From the NCBI GenBank assembly GCA_963646285.1, contig CAVIWF010000003.1:33040-97039 (forward strand): a stretch of 64,000 nucleotides of DNA. Reading direction: 5' to 3'. Made by a program: the position numbers and the translations under genes. Shown piece by piece: positions 24,803 to 34,345 of the stretch (position 1 is its first letter; each line of letters begins with the position of its first letter). Under the pieces are notes generated by a model that did not search any database, was not told the DNA's origin, and saw nothing but the letters and a program-made list of their open reading frames with translations. The DNA is from CAKUFA01 sp963646285 (GTDB lineage: Bacteria > Bacillota > Clostridia > Christensenellales > Aristaeellaceae).

Positions 24803-26197
24803 ATGACCTTTGAACAATTAGGCTTAATGCCCCAGCTGCTGGAAAACGTCCGGCGCAGCGGCTATGAAACCCCCACCCCCATTCAGCAGGCCACCATTCC
24901 GCTGGTGCTGGCAAAAAAGGATGTGCTGGGCTGTGCCCAAACCGGCACTGGCAAAACCGCCGCTTTCGCCCTGCCGATTCTTCAAAATCTGGCCAGGGAG
25001 CCCCGCAAGGGCGATGCCCCCCGGGTGATCCGTGCCTTGATCCTCACCCCTACCCGGGAGCTGGCACTGCAAATTTATGAAAACTTTGTGACCTATGGAA
25101 AGAAAGTGCCGGTAAACGCCTGCGTGATCTTCGGCGGTGTGAATCAACAGGGTCAAATCGAAGCCCTGCACCGTGGCGCCGATGTGGTGGTGGCCTGCCC
25201 CGGTCGGCTTTGTGACCTGATGAATCAGGGCTATGTGCGGCTGGATTGGGTGAACACCTTTGTGCTGGATGAAGCAGATCGCATGCTGGATATGGGCTTC
25301 ATCCACGATGTGCGCCGCATTGCCAACAAACTGCCCCAGAAGCACCAGACTTTGCTTTTCTCCGCCACCATGCCGGCAGAAGTGGAAAAGCTGGCCATGG
25401 AAATGCTGAACGACCCGGAAACGGTGAAGGTCGATCCCGTATCCAGCCCGGTAGAAGCCATTGATCAATGCCTGTATTATGTGGACAAGGCCAACAAGAA
25501 GCATCTGCTGGCACACCTGCTGAAGGACCCTTCCGTGGAGAATGCCCTTGTATTCTCCCGTACCCGCCACGGAGCAGATCGCATCGTCCGTGACTTGAGC
25601 AAGGCCGGCATCGACGCTGTTGCCATTCATGGTGATAAGAGCCAGAATGCCCGTCAGGTGGCGCTGAGCCGCTTCAAAACCGGAGACTGCAAGGTTCTTG
25701 TGGCAACTGACATTGCTGCCCGGGGTTTGGATATTGCCGGACTTAGCCATGTGTTCAATTACGACATGCCCATGGAGCCGGAAGCCTATGTGCACCGCAT
25801 TGGCCGCACCGGCCGTGCCGGACACACCGGCAACGCCATCAGCTTCTGCTGCATTGATGAAGTGAAGCAGCTCAATCAGGTAGAGAAGCTCATTGGCCGC
25901 CGCTTGCCCATCCGTGAAAGCGACTGGCCCATGGAAGTCACCACCCCTTCGGAGCCCAAGAAGCGTCAGCCCATGCCTGCCAAGGTCAACATGCGGGGCG
26001 AAGCTATGCCGGAGCGAAAGCCCCGGGCGTCTGTTCCGGCAAAGACCCTGCCCCCTCGCCGCAGCGGCCAAAGCATTACCATCGGCAAGGATGGAAAAAT
26101 GCAGGTGCAGCCCGCCAAGCCCGGTCATTCCGTCAATCCGGCCAAGAAGGGATTGGCCAAGCCTGTGCAGCGTGTTAACCGTCATCGCAAAGGATAA
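24803..26197 (+). CDS. DEAD-box RNA helicase, RhlE/CshA-like
   Basis: A 464-residue ATP-dependent RNA helicase that would remodel RNA in ribosome assembly, decay or cold adaptation. Motifs in order: Q-motif TPTPIQQ, AQTGTGKT (about 44-51), PTRELA, DEAD (about 155-158), SAT, TDIAARGLD and HRIGRTGR (about 331-338). The last 90 residues are a basic, proline-rich tail of the RhlE type, probably RNA-binding. GAAGGAA precedes the ATG. It is monocistronic with its own promoter, tandem repeats and terminator. Confidence 0.93.
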   Translation: MTFEQLGLMPQLLENVRRSGYETPTPIQQATIPLVLAKKDVLGCAQTGTGKTAAFALPILQNLAREPRKGDAPRVIRALILTPTRELALQIYENFVTYGKKVPVNACVIFGGVNQQGQIEALHRGADVVVACPGRLCDLMNQGYVRLDWVNTFVLDEADRMLDMGFIHDVRRIANKLPQKHQTLLFSATMPAEVEKLAMEMLNDPETVKVDPVSSPVEAIDQCLYYVDKANKKHLLAHLLKDPSVENALVFSRTRHGADRIVRDLSKAGIDAVAIHGDKSQNARQVALSRFKTGDCKVLVATDIAARGLDIAGLSHVFNYDMPMEPEAYVHRIGRTGRAGHTGNAISFCCIDEVKQLNQVEKLIGRRLPIRESDWPMEVTTPSEPKKRQPMPAKVNMRGEAMPERKPRASVPAKTLPPRRSGQSITIGKDGKMQVQPAKPGHSVNPAKKGLAKPVQRVNRHRKG

Positions 26198-26215
26198 TCT
26201 GAATACAGTTTTTCG

Positions 26216-26267
26216 GAGCATGCATGTCTTCCCCATTTTGGAAAAAGGAAGGCATCATGCTCTTTTT
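26216..26267 (+). terminator. Terminator of the helicase gene
   Basis: GAGCATG (26216-26222) pairs with CATGCTC (26256-26262), with CTTCC/GGAAG pairing inside, followed by five T residues. Confidence 0.75.
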
Positions 26268-26287
26268 GCAGCCCTTTTGAATTCGCC

Positions 26288-26316
26288 TTGACGGTCATTC
26301 TTTCCCATGTTAGAAT
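26288..26316 (+). promoter_or_regulatory. Promoter of the BspA-type surface protein gene
   Basis: TTGACG (26288-26293), a 17-base spacer and TAGAAT (26311-26316). The leader is about 130 bases and I see no gene in it. Confidence 0.65.
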
Positions 26317-26452
26317 GAAGTCAGGTAAGAAGACAATGCAGCCCCATACGACCGACCAGAAATGAGGGAATGATCGCATGGTTTGCACAGATTGAATCCC
26401 AACAGCTTTCCTTAACGCCACGATTGCATCCCATAACAAGGAGGACCCAACC

Positions 26453-29400
26453 ATGAAAAAATGGCTGAGCTTCATCATTTTGCTTGTTGTCCTTTTCGTT
26501 TGCTCCCTTGCCTCCGGCGAGGAAGACATTTGGCTTTTCGATGACGACTACTATGTTCTGAAGGGCTACACTGGCACCGAAACGGAGGTTATTGTGCCCA
26601 GCAATATCCGTGAAGGTACGGTGGATCTTCTGGGAACACACGCCTTTAACAACAATGAGACCATGATCTCCCTGACGCTGCCGGAAACGCTGCTGCAGCT
26701 CCAATCCGATGCTATTTCCTGGTGCGCACAGCTTCGCAGCGTGTCCCTGCCCCAGAGCCTGATTGTCATCAACGACAGGAATTTCTGGCAATGCAATGTC
26801 CTAAACGAAATCGTCATTCCGGCAGGGGTGCGTTCCATCGGGGAAACTTCCTTCTACTCATGCGCATCTCTGCAAAAGATCACCTTCCAGGGCCCGTGCC
26901 CTGCCATTGGAAGGGACTGCTTTGTTTCCCTTGCTGAGGATGCAGTCATCTATGTGCCGGATGACCAGCTGGATGCCTATCAGGCAGCACTGACGGCAGC
27001 AGGCTGCACTGCCGCCATTCAGCCCAGCGGGGTTAATGCCGTGATCGTTGACAACAACGGCTATGTGGAAAACGAATTTGACTTCGATGCCGCCACCGGC
27101 ACCATTACTTCCTACAACGGCTACGCCACCTACCTGTCCATTCCTGAAACCATCCAGGGCGTGGCTGTGAAGGCCATCGGCGCCAATGCCTTCTACGGTC
27201 ACTACTATCTGGCCGTGCTGGATTTGCCGGAGGGATTGGAAAACATCGGCGAAAACGCCTTCTACAACTGTCAAACCCTGGGCTGCGTCTCCTTCCCTTC
27301 AACGCTGAAGACCATTGAAGCCCGTGCCTTTTTCAACAGCTATTTTGCCGACAGCATTGATCTCAAGCAGGTTGTCACCATCGGCGAAGAGGCTTTCCGG
27401 TATGCCCGGCTTTCCGGCGCAGTCACCCTGCCAGAGGGGCTTGTTTCCATTGGAGATGGCGCCTTTGCCGACAATCGTTCCATCGAAGAGATGTATCTGC
27501 CTGCCTCGCTGGAGCACATCGGTACTTCCGCATTCAGCGACGATTCTTCCCTCAACTATATTTACATGGACGGTTTAACACCGCCTGTCCTTGGTGAAAA
27601 TGCCTTTGCCGACTGTGCTTCTCTGACCGATATTGACCTGAACGAACACTGCACCAGGCAGCAAATGCTGGATATGCAGGCAATCGTTCATGCCATGGGA
27701 CTGACAAGCTGCCGTGTATGGCGAAACCAGAACACGCTGACCTCCACCCCCAGCGATCATTTGGATGTTTATGAAAATGGTCTGATGGTGGCTTATACCG
27801 GTCAGGAAACCCACATTCATCCCTTCGGCAGCTATATGCGCAATGGTGAGGCAATCACCGTTACCGGTCTGGCTGACGGCGTATTCAAGGACAACACAAC
27901 GCTGGTGTATTTTGCGGTCAATCATAACGATGAACCCTTCACCATCGGCGACGAAGCCTTTATGAACTGCGCCCTTCAAGGTGTGGATCTGTTTGACTCC
28001 GTAACATCCATCGGCGCAAGAGCCTTTGCCAACTGTACAAATCTGGAGGAGCTGACCATCCCTGATTCCGTCACCAGCATTGGGGAAGGTGCCTTTGAAG
28101 GGCTGACCGGGCTGAAGAAGCTGACCATCCTCTGCGACGCTTCCATCCTGCCTGCCGGTTCCTTTGCAAATCTGACCAACCTGAGCGAAGTCACCATTGC
28201 CTACGGAAAGATTCCGGCCCACTTGTTTGAAAACAGCAGCGTTGCTTCCCTCACCTTAGGCGAGGACGTAACAGAAATTGGTGAAAGTGCCTTTGCCGGC
28301 ACATTGCTGAGCAGCATTGATCTGACCCACGTAACCGCCGTGGGTGCTTATGCTTTTGCCCATACGCCACTGACCCATTTGGTCATCCCTGCCTCTGCAA
28401 GCTTTGATGCCTCCGCCATGGACGGAACCAATGCAGACATCCGCATTGCCGCCGACGCAACGGACGAGCAGCTTGCCGCCCTGAACGAAACGCTGAACAG
28501 ACCATGGTACGATCCCCTGGTCCGTGAGGGGGAAGCCAGCCAGTTTGTGTCCATGCCTTTTGCCGCCACCCCAGCCGAGTACTTCGACTTTGACCCGGAA
28601 ACCGGTCTCATCGAGGCCTATACCGGCACGGATGTGGACGTGGTTGTTCCCCGTGAAATCGGCGGCGTAACCGTTACAGGATTCAAGAATTACAACGTCT
28701 TCGAATCCTGCCGGGACTATACGAATACCGACGTTGACAGCAATGTAACCGACTGGGTGCACCTTCGTACCCTGGTGCTTCCCGAAACCATTACCGCCCT
28801 GCCGGACAGCCTTCTTTTGTACTGCCAGCAGCTGGAAACCTTCATCTGCTACGCTCCCCTGGAGTCCACCGGCCGCAGTACCTTCTCCCTTTGCCGCAGT
28901 CTGGATACGGTGGTCTTCGTTAACGGTGTCCGCCTGATTGACAATTACGCCTTTGATGGTGCCGGTACATTAAGCTGCACCTACTTTGGTTCCTCTCTAA
29001 AGTCCATCGGTCAGCAGGCCTTCAGCAGAACCAGCCAGACCTACTGCTATGTAGATGCAGAAGAAATCCAGTATGGCGCCTTCTCTTATTGCGATGCATT
29101 GACCAGCCTGCACATGACCGCCAAGGTGAAATCCTTTGCGGAAAACAGCGTGGTTTCCTGCGGTGCCCTGACCGATGTGTGCTTTGACGGCTGTGACTTG
29201 ACCGCATCCCCTGCGGGCATTTTGTTCAAGCCTGCCGCCACCCTGACGATTCATGTACCGGCAGACTACGATGAAGCAAACTTGACCCGTGCACAGGAAT
29301 GCGTCAGCTGGAGCGATGCCGCCACAGATGTTACGGTGGTTGCCGGCAGCTGTACCCACGCACCTAGCGAGCGGCCGGATGTTCCTTCCCTGGTGCCTCA

Positions 29401-30448
29401 GCTGGCATTGGCTTCCGATGCCGATGCAGACGCTTCCCCGGCAGGTTCCGCTGCACCGAAAGAGGTTGCTTCCACGACAGCGGCAGCAGCACCTGCCGAA
29501 CTGACAACCACTGCCGTCACTTCCATTCCGGATGCCTATACCGGCACCTGGTACTGCGAAAGCATAGCAGTGGAAGGCACCACGCTGATGCTCAGCGATA
29601 TCGGCTACGAAATGACCCTGACCATTTCCGCCGACGGTCAGGCCAACGTGGTTTCGGGCACAGAAACCGAATCCTACACCTGCGTCGTGGCAGATAACCT
29701 GTTGATCATGGACGATCTTTCCGGCATGCTGGAAAGCGAAAAGCTGGTACTGTCCGACGGCAGTACGGATATGGTATTCAGCCGTGAAAAGCCAGCACCT
29801 GCCTTCGTGCCTGCACCGGTGAATGAAAATGTCACCCTTGATGACTTCCTTGGACAATGGACCATCGCCTACGTTTCTATCGAGGGGATGGCCACTTCCG
29901 CCGAATCTGCAGGGCTTGATACGGATTGTCTGACCATCTACGGCACCACCTGCGATCTGCTCTACCTGGGTGCTTCGCTGAATCAGCTGCCCTGCACCAT
30001 GGCAGGCTATACCCTCACTGTTGAAATCATGGACGGCACCGCTTCCCTCACCCTGCATACGGACGGCATGCTTTCCATGACCAATGATGACTTGACCCTT
30101 TGGTATGAACACACCGGGGATCTGCCGACAGGAACAGCGCAGCCCTCCTCCGTCAGTGATTCCGCTGTTGTCACAGGGCATAAATACGTTATGACGGATG
30201 CAGACGTCAACGGCTACAACATGACCGCCCAGCAGCTCGGCGGCTACGAATACTCCATCCTCTTCCATGAGAACGGCACGGCGGATTTTGTCATGTCCGG
30301 CACAGCCGTTCCCGGACTGCCATGGCAGAGCACCGAAACAGGCATTGTGGTTGACTACTATGGCCAAACCGTTCAAGTGATGGTCACTGAAAACGGACTG
30401 GACATGGATTACTTTGGTGCCATGACCCTTCACCTTGCATTGGAATAA
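26453..30448 (+). CDS. Giant secreted BspA-type leucine-rich repeat protein
   Basis: A 1331-residue exported protein. Residues 1-21 are a signal peptide (MKKWLSF, hydrophobic core, ASG). Residues about 25-960 hold many BspA/LRR_5-type repeats of about 23 residues (for example LPEGLENIGENAFYNCQTLG, TIPDSVTSIGEGAFEGLTGL) arranged in three or four blocks, each opened by a segment with FDFDxxTG and YTG. About 985-1020 is an Ala/Thr/Ser-rich linker. The C-terminal 300 residues form three beta-rich repeats, each beginning with a Trp/Tyr-rich strand such as YTGTWYCESIAVEG or DDFLGQWTIAYVSIEG. No LPXTG, lipobox or SLH is seen, so the C-terminal repeats may bind the wall. BspA proteins mediate adhesion in host-associated bacteria. 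AAGGAGGA precedes the ATG. Confidence 0.88.
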   Translation: MKKWLSFIILLVVLFVCSLASGEEDIWLFDDDYYVLKGYTGTETEVIVPSNIREGTVDLLGTHAFNNNETMISLTLPETLLQLQSDAISWCAQLRSVSLPQSLIVINDRNFWQCNVLNEIVIPAGVRSIGETSFYSCASLQKITFQGPCPAIGRDCFVSLAEDAVIYVPDDQLDAYQAALTAAGCTAAIQPSGVNAVIVDNNGYVENEFDFDAATGTITSYNGYATYLSIPETIQGVAVKAIGANAFYGHYYLAVLDLPEGLENIGENAFYNCQTLGCVSFPSTLKTIEARAFFNSYFADSIDLKQVVTIGEEAFRYARLSGAVTLPEGLVSIGDGAFADNRSIEEMYLPASLEHIGTSAFSDDSSLNYIYMDGLTPPVLGENAFADCASLTDIDLNEHCTRQQMLDMQAIVHAMGLTSCRVWRNQNTLTSTPSDHLDVYENGLMVAYTGQETHIHPFGSYMRNGEAITVTGLADGVFKDNTTLVYFAVNHNDEPFTIGDEAFMNCALQGVDLFDSVTSIGARAFANCTNLEELTIPDSVTSIGEGAFEGLTGLKKLTILCDASILPAGSFANLTNLSEVTIAYGKIPAHLFENSSVASLTLGEDVTEIGESAFAGTLLSSIDLTHVTAVGAYAFAHTPLTHLVIPASASFDASAMDGTNADIRIAADATDEQLAALNETLNRPWYDPLVREGEASQFVSMPFAATPAEYFDFDPETGLIEAYTGTDVDVVVPREIGGVTVTGFKNYNVFESCRDYTNTDVDSNVTDWVHLRTLVLPETITALPDSLLLYCQQLETFICYAPLESTGRSTFSLCRSLDTVVFVNGVRLIDNYAFDGAGTLSCTYFGSSLKSIGQQAFSRTSQTYCYVDAEEIQYGAFSYCDALTSLHMTAKVKSFAENSVVSCGALTDVCFDGCDLTASPAGILFKPAATLTIHVPADYDEANLTRAQECVSWSDAATDVTVVAGSCTHAPSERPDVPSLVPQLALASDADADASPAGSAAPKEVASTTAAAAPAELTTTAVTSIPDAYTGTWYCESIAVEGTTLMLSDIGYEMTLTISADGQANVVSGTETESYTCVVADNLLIMDDLSGMLESEKLVLSDGSTDMVFSREKPAPAFVPAPVNENVTLDDFLGQWTIAYVSIEGMATSAESAGLDTDCLTIYGTTCDLLYLGASLNQLPCTMAGYTLTVEIMDGTASLTLHTDGMLSMTNDDLTLWYEHTGDLPTGTAQPSSVSDSAVVTGHKYVMTDADVNGYNMTAQQLGGYEYSILFHENGTADFVMSGTAVPGLPWQSTETGIVVDYYGQTVQVMVTENGLDMDYFGAMTLHLALE

Positions 30449-30462
30449 AGCCGCCGACGCCC

Positions 30463-30490
30463 ATCCCCCGCACCATGCGGGGGGATTTTT
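30463..30490 (+). terminator. Terminator of the BspA-type gene
   Basis: ATCCCCCGC (30463-30471) pairs with GCGGGGGAT (30477-30485) around a five-base loop, then a T-run. Confidence 0.9.
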
Positions 30491-30536
30491 ATGTTGAAAA
30501 GTTTTCGAAATTGTTACAGTTCTGCGACAATTTTTG

Positions 30537-30545
30537 TGTTATAAT
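30537..30545 (+). promoter_or_regulatory. Extended -10 promoter of the 194-residue secreted protein gene
   Basis: TGTTATAAT (TG-n-TATAAT) lies 20 bases before the GTG start; no convincing -35 is visible, as is usual for extended -10 promoters. Confidence 0.6.
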
Positions 30546-30564
30546 AGCGGGGGAGGGGATTCTC

Positions 30565-31149
30565 GTGAAACGATGGAAACATGTTCTGCCCTTTTTTCTG
30601 ATTGCCCTGTTGGTATGCGCAGCCGCCCAGGCGGAGCTGGATGCATCCCTGCTGACGGATGGACTTGCCTGCACCGTGCAGCTGGATACCAACGGCGTTG
30701 ATACGGTGATTCGTCCGGAGAATCAGCCCTACGTGGCTGTTTGTGCAGATGCAGGCCACGAGATGATCGTCTATCTGGATTTCGTGGAAATGCCGAACCT
30801 GGGCGGCACCTATCTCCGGCTTACCTGCTCCCTGATTTCCGGCAGCATGACGGATATTGACACCCTGCGTGTGGATGCATCCTCCGGCAGTTGGATCTTT
30901 GATACCAGCCGGGAAGTCAGCGAATATGACGATATGTACTACGAAGACTATGCCGCCCTGCTGGGCACAGATGGCATGGCCATGATGAAAGCCCTTGCCC
31001 GCAGGGATCTTCCCCTTACCCTGACCCTGGAAGGGGACAAGGATTCCATCACCGCCACGGTGACCCTCCCCAGTGAGGATATGAAGCTCCTCTACGATCG
31101 CTTTGTTGCAGCCGGCGGCATGGAACAGGATTTCACCAGCATCGACTAA
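30565..31149 (+). CDS. Secreted protein of unknown family, 194 residues
   Basis: The start is GTG, five bases after GGGAGGGGA; the longer frame begins inside the previous terminator and is rejected. Residues 1-23 are a signal peptide (KRWKHVLPF, hydrophobic core, AAAQA). The mature part is acidic, with alternating strands (MIVYLDFVEMPNLGGTYLRL, LPLTLTLEGDKDSITATVTL) and one helix near 140-150. I recognise no domain. It is 27 bases ahead of the SH3-type secreted protein and downstream of the BspA-type gene, so the three may act together at the surface (inference). Confidence 0.7.
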   Translation: MKRWKHVLPFFLIALLVCAAAQAELDASLLTDGLACTVQLDTNGVDTVIRPENQPYVAVCADAGHEMIVYLDFVEMPNLGGTYLRLTCSLISGSMTDIDTLRVDASSGSWIFDTSREVSEYDDMYYEDYAALLGTDGMAMMKALARRDLPLTLTLEGDKDSITATVTLPSEDMKLLYDRFVAAGGMEQDFTSID

Positions 31150-31176
31150 ATACAATCAAGCATATTTGGAGGCATC

Positions 31177-32127
31177 ATGCAAAAGACCCGCACTTTCGCC
31201 CTGCTTGTATCCGGACTCATGCTGTTCAGCACGGTTGCTTTGGCCGGAGACAGTCCCATTTGGGTGGACGGCAACGGCAACATTATCAGTGGCCCGGACA
31301 GCAGCAGTTCTGACAGCACCGATACCAACATTACACCCATCGTTACCCCTGATGAGGACACGGATACGGAGGAAGACCTGACCCCTGACGAAGGCAGCGA
31401 CACCGATACAGATACGGACACCGACAGCAGCAGCAACCAGAAATGGGTCTACGAATCCCAGACGCTGACCGCCGCCTTGGATGGCGAAACCGTGGAAGTG
31501 CTGGCTGTGGGCACCCGGGTCAGCATCATTAAGCGGAACGGTGCCCGGGAGGAAGTTTATACCGATACCCTCCACTTTGCCGACGACATTGAAGCAGGCA
31601 AGCAGCTGGCCATTATCACGGCTCCTAAGAGCGGACAGGCAAGCATGTTCAAGAAGGCTTCCGGCAAGTCCGCCATTATCATGAAGTGTCAAACAGGCCG
31701 CATTGTGCCGGTATTGGCTGTTACCAAGAGTTTTGCGCTGGTTCAGTACAAGGATGCAGTAGGCTATGTGAAGCGTTCCTCCCTGACTTTTCTGGATGCC
31801 GAAAGCGGCGAGGCCTCCTTTGCCTACATTGCCTACAAGGGAAAAACCAGCAGCAACAACACGGTGAAGGTGCGGCAAAAGGCCTCCTCCAACGGGCGCA
31901 TTCTGGACGAGTTCCCCTGCGGGCAGCGGGTCACGGTCATTACCCCGGGAGAAAAGTGGACGGAAATCGAAGTGGAAAACCTGCGCTGCTACATCCTGTC
32001 TGAATTCCTCACCACTGTGGATGAGGCTGATGCGGTCAATCTGCCGGTGCGTGGTATTGGCAGTAGCGTTCATGCGACTCGGGACTCCTCCGCTTCCCTT
32101 GCCACCGGGACGGATTTGAATGAATAA
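31177..32127 (+). CDS. Secreted SH3-domain protein with Asp/Ser/Thr linker
   Basis: A 316-residue exported protein. Residues 1-23 form a signal peptide ending VALA. Residues about 38-88 are an acidic, repetitive Asp/Thr/Ser linker. Two bacterial SH3-like segments follow: the first around 150-205 (IVPVLAVTKSFALVQYKDAVGYVKRSSL), the second around 225-280 (NNTVKVRQKASSNGRILDEF ... GEKWTEIEV). Bacterial SH3 domains usually bind peptidoglycan peptides. TTTGGAGG precedes the ATG. No catalytic domain is seen. Confidence 0.75.
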   Translation: MQKTRTFALLVSGLMLFSTVALAGDSPIWVDGNGNIISGPDSSSSDSTDTNITPIVTPDEDTDTEEDLTPDEGSDTDTDTDTDSSSNQKWVYESQTLTAALDGETVEVLAVGTRVSIIKRNGAREEVYTDTLHFADDIEAGKQLAIITAPKSGQASMFKKASGKSAIIMKCQTGRIVPVLAVTKSFALVQYKDAVGYVKRSSLTFLDAESGEASFAYIAYKGKTSSNNTVKVRQKASSNGRILDEFPCGQRVTVITPGEKWTEIEVENLRCYILSEFLTTVDEADAVNLPVRGIGSSVHATRDSSASLATGTDLNE

Positions 32128-32248
32128 CATGCCGGATTGACAACAGCAGTCTTTCCAGGCTGCCGGCAGTTCCATGAAGAATGTGAAGCGGCAGGAAACG
32201 CTGCAATTGCTGATAGAGGATGCGAAACCCATCAAATACGATCACCCC

Positions 32249-32287
32249 AAGCCGTGCAGATTGACAGCTGGACAATCTGCACGGCTT
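32249..32287 (+). promoter_or_regulatory. Perfect 15-base inverted repeat over the esterase promoter
   Basis: AAGCCGTGCAGATTG (32249-32263) and CAATCTGCACGGCTT (32273-32287) are perfect inverted repeats around nine bases. The right arm covers part of the -35 and the spacer of the promoter at 32269-32297. There is no T-run on either strand, so an operator is as likely as a terminator. Confidence 0.6.
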
Positions 32288-32297
32288 GGCGTATAAT
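32269..32297 (+). promoter_or_regulatory. Promoter of the esterase/AI-2E permease genes
   Basis: TGGACA (32269-32274), a 17-base spacer and TATAAT (32292-32297), overlapping the inverted repeat described separately. Confidence 0.65.
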
Positions 32298-32338
32298 GAA
32301 GCCAGTGATTCGATAAAACAGCATGGGAGGAATCCATT

Positions 32339-33109
32339 GTGGCAGATCGACCGCAAAACTTTCTAGCACCGGAGGCACAGCCCTTCTTTTTTGAAGGGGA
32401 TGAGCACGGTGTGCTGCTGATTCATGGCTTTACCGGCTCCGTAAGTCACATGCGCCTGCTGGGGGAGCATCTGCACGATCAGGGCTTTACCGTCATGGGC
32501 ATTAACCTTCCCGGGCATGCCACCTCCATCGAAAACATGGCCAACTATGGCTGGAAGGATTGGCTGAAGGCATCCATCGGGGCTTATAAGGAACTGCGCA
32601 GCAAGTGCAAGTATGTCAGCGTATCCGGCCTTAGCATGGGCGGGGTACTGACGCTGATTCTGGCAGAGCAGGCAGATTTGACGGCGGCTGCCCCTATTTC
32701 CGCCCCCATGGCTGTGCAAAATAAAGCCATGGCTTTTGCCGGGCCTGCTTCCCTGTTTATGAAGACCGTTAACTGGAGCAGCGACCCGGAGCGTCAGAAC
32801 ATGCTCCTTCAGCAGTACGATCACGGGTACACCGGATTCCCCACCAGGTGTGCAGTGGATCTTTCCCACCTGATCAAAATGGCACGGCGGAATCTGGACA
32901 AGGTGATTTGCCCTGTTTTGGCCGTCCAGTCCCATGCGGATGAGACCATTTCAGCAGACAGTGCAGACGTGATTATAAACGGCGTATCCAGTACCCGGAA
33001 AGATATTCTGTGGCTGGACGACGTTCCCCACGTGTGCACGATTTCCAAGGAGCACGAACATATTGCAGATCAAATTGCCCGGCATTTGCGGGATGCGGAA
33101 AAGCAATAA
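32339..33109 (+). CDS. Carboxylesterase of the Est30/monoacylglycerol lipase type
   Basis: A 256-residue cytoplasmic alpha/beta hydrolase. The oxyanion motif is HGFTGS at 29-34. The triad is Ser99 (GLSMGG), Asp201 (SHADETIS) and His231 (DVPHVCT). Size and motif order match Geobacillus Est30-like esterases that act on short acyl esters. The start is GTG, eight bases after GGGAGG. It is followed 17 bases later by the AI-2E family gene. Confidence 0.88.
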   Translation: MADRPQNFLAPEAQPFFFEGDEHGVLLIHGFTGSVSHMRLLGEHLHDQGFTVMGINLPGHATSIENMANYGWKDWLKASIGAYKELRSKCKYVSVSGLSMGGVLTLILAEQADLTAAAPISAPMAVQNKAMAFAGPASLFMKTVNWSSDPERQNMLLQQYDHGYTGFPTRCAVDLSHLIKMARRNLDKVICPVLAVQSHADETISADSADVIINGVSSTRKDILWLDDVPHVCTISKEHEHIADQIARHLRDAEKQ

Positions 33110-33126
33110 AGGAGCATACAGGCAGA

Positions 33127-34284
33127 ATGCGTGAAAAACGGGATCAGCTGCATACAGGCATGTTCTTGATTGCCTTTGGCGTGTGCCTGTATTGCCTGCT
33201 GCAAAACATCGGCGAAGTCGCCTCCTTCATGGGGCGGCTTCATACCATTCTCTATCCCCTGCTGCTGGGCTTGGCACTGGCCTTTGTGTTCAATGTGCTT
33301 ATGAGCCCCTTGGAGCAGCTCCTGAAGCGTATTCCTTTCCTGAAGGATCAGCCCAAGACGACCCGGGTGCTTGCTTTGGTGCTGACCCTGATGGGTGCCG
33401 CCGCCCTGGTCACCCTGATGGTGCTGGTCATTGTACCCCGCCTTGGGGAAACGGTCAGCATGTTTGTCAATGTGCTGCCCCAATCCGCAGCGGATTTGAC
33501 CAGTGCCCTGCAGGGCTTCCTTCAGCGGTTCCGTGTGCCGGATGAAACCATGCAGAGCATCAGCGCCTACATCAGCGGCCTTGCCCAGCAGGTGGTGACC
33601 ATGATCAAGGAATCCACCGGCACCATTGCCAACTATGTGCTGAGCACGGTGGTATCCGCCTTCAGCACCATTATGAACATTGTGTTCGGCGTGATCGTGG
33701 CCATTTATGTGCTCTACGGCAAGGAGAAAAACGGCGCCTTCGTCCGCAAACTGATGCTCCGCTTTTTGCCGGAAAAAACCACCAGGAAAATCATTCGGGT
33801 GGCCAAGCTTTCCTTTACCACCTTTGCCAATTTCGTGCGCGGGCAGCTGCTGCAGGCGTTGATTCTGGGAGTTATGTGCTTTCTGGGGATGCTTCTTTTC
33901 GGCTTTCCCTATGCAGCGGTGGTATCCCTGCTTATTGGCGTAACCTCCCTGATTCCTTTCCTGGGGGCATGGATCGGCGGCGGCATTGCAGCCATCCTGG
34001 TGGCAGCCATTGATCCTTTCAAGGGGCTGATGCTGGTCATTTTCCTGATTGTGCTGCAGCAGTTTTCCGGCAGCGTGGTCTATCCCAAGGTGGTGGGCTC
34101 CACCATCGGTCTGCCGGGCTTGCTGGTCATGGCAGCCATCATCATCGGTCAGGGCTTAATGGGCATGTTCGGCATTCTCATTGCCGTGCCCCTGTGCGCC
34201 GTGTGCTACACCCTGCTGAAGCAAAAGCTGGAGACGGTACCGGACGCGGAAAAGCAGGAATCGCAAAATCACACAACCACATAA
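33127..34284 (+). CDS. AI-2E family membrane transporter
   Basis: A 385-residue permease with about eight hydrophobic segments: two near the N-terminus, a charged/amphipathic stretch (about 105-170), then the conserved C-terminal set. The family signature VVYPKVVGSTIGLPGL and the following GMFGILIAVP are clear. Family members export very different things (autoinducer-2, Na+ in exchange for H+, others), so the substrate is open. The start is the ATG with GGAG 11 bases upstream; the open frame extends back into the esterase gene but without a start site. A terminator follows. Confidence 0.88.
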   Translation: MREKRDQLHTGMFLIAFGVCLYCLLQNIGEVASFMGRLHTILYPLLLGLALAFVFNVLMSPLEQLLKRIPFLKDQPKTTRVLALVLTLMGAAALVTLMVLVIVPRLGETVSMFVNVLPQSAADLTSALQGFLQRFRVPDETMQSISAYISGLAQQVVTMIKESTGTIANYVLSTVVSAFSTIMNIVFGVIVAIYVLYGKEKNGAFVRKLMLRFLPEKTTRKIIRVAKLSFTTFANFVRGQLLQALILGVMCFLGMLLFGFPYAAVVSLLIGVTSLIPFLGAWIGGGIAAILVAAIDPFKGLMLVIFLIVLQQFSGSVVYPKVVGSTIGLPGLLVMAAIIIGQGLMGMFGILIAVPLCAVCYTLLKQKLETVPDAEKQESQNHTTT

Positions 34285-34305
34285 TGCTTCGTGCAAATCA
34301 AACAG

Positions 34306-34330
34306 GGGGATAGGCGCAGTGCCTATCCCC
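34306..34330. terminator. Bidirectional terminator between converging genes
   Basis: GGGGATAGGC (34306-34315) pairs with GCCTATCCCC (34321-34330) between the AI-2E family gene and the decarboxylase-like gene. The T-runs are short on both sides. Confidence 0.7.
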
Positions 34331-34345
34331 TATTATGATGACCTA

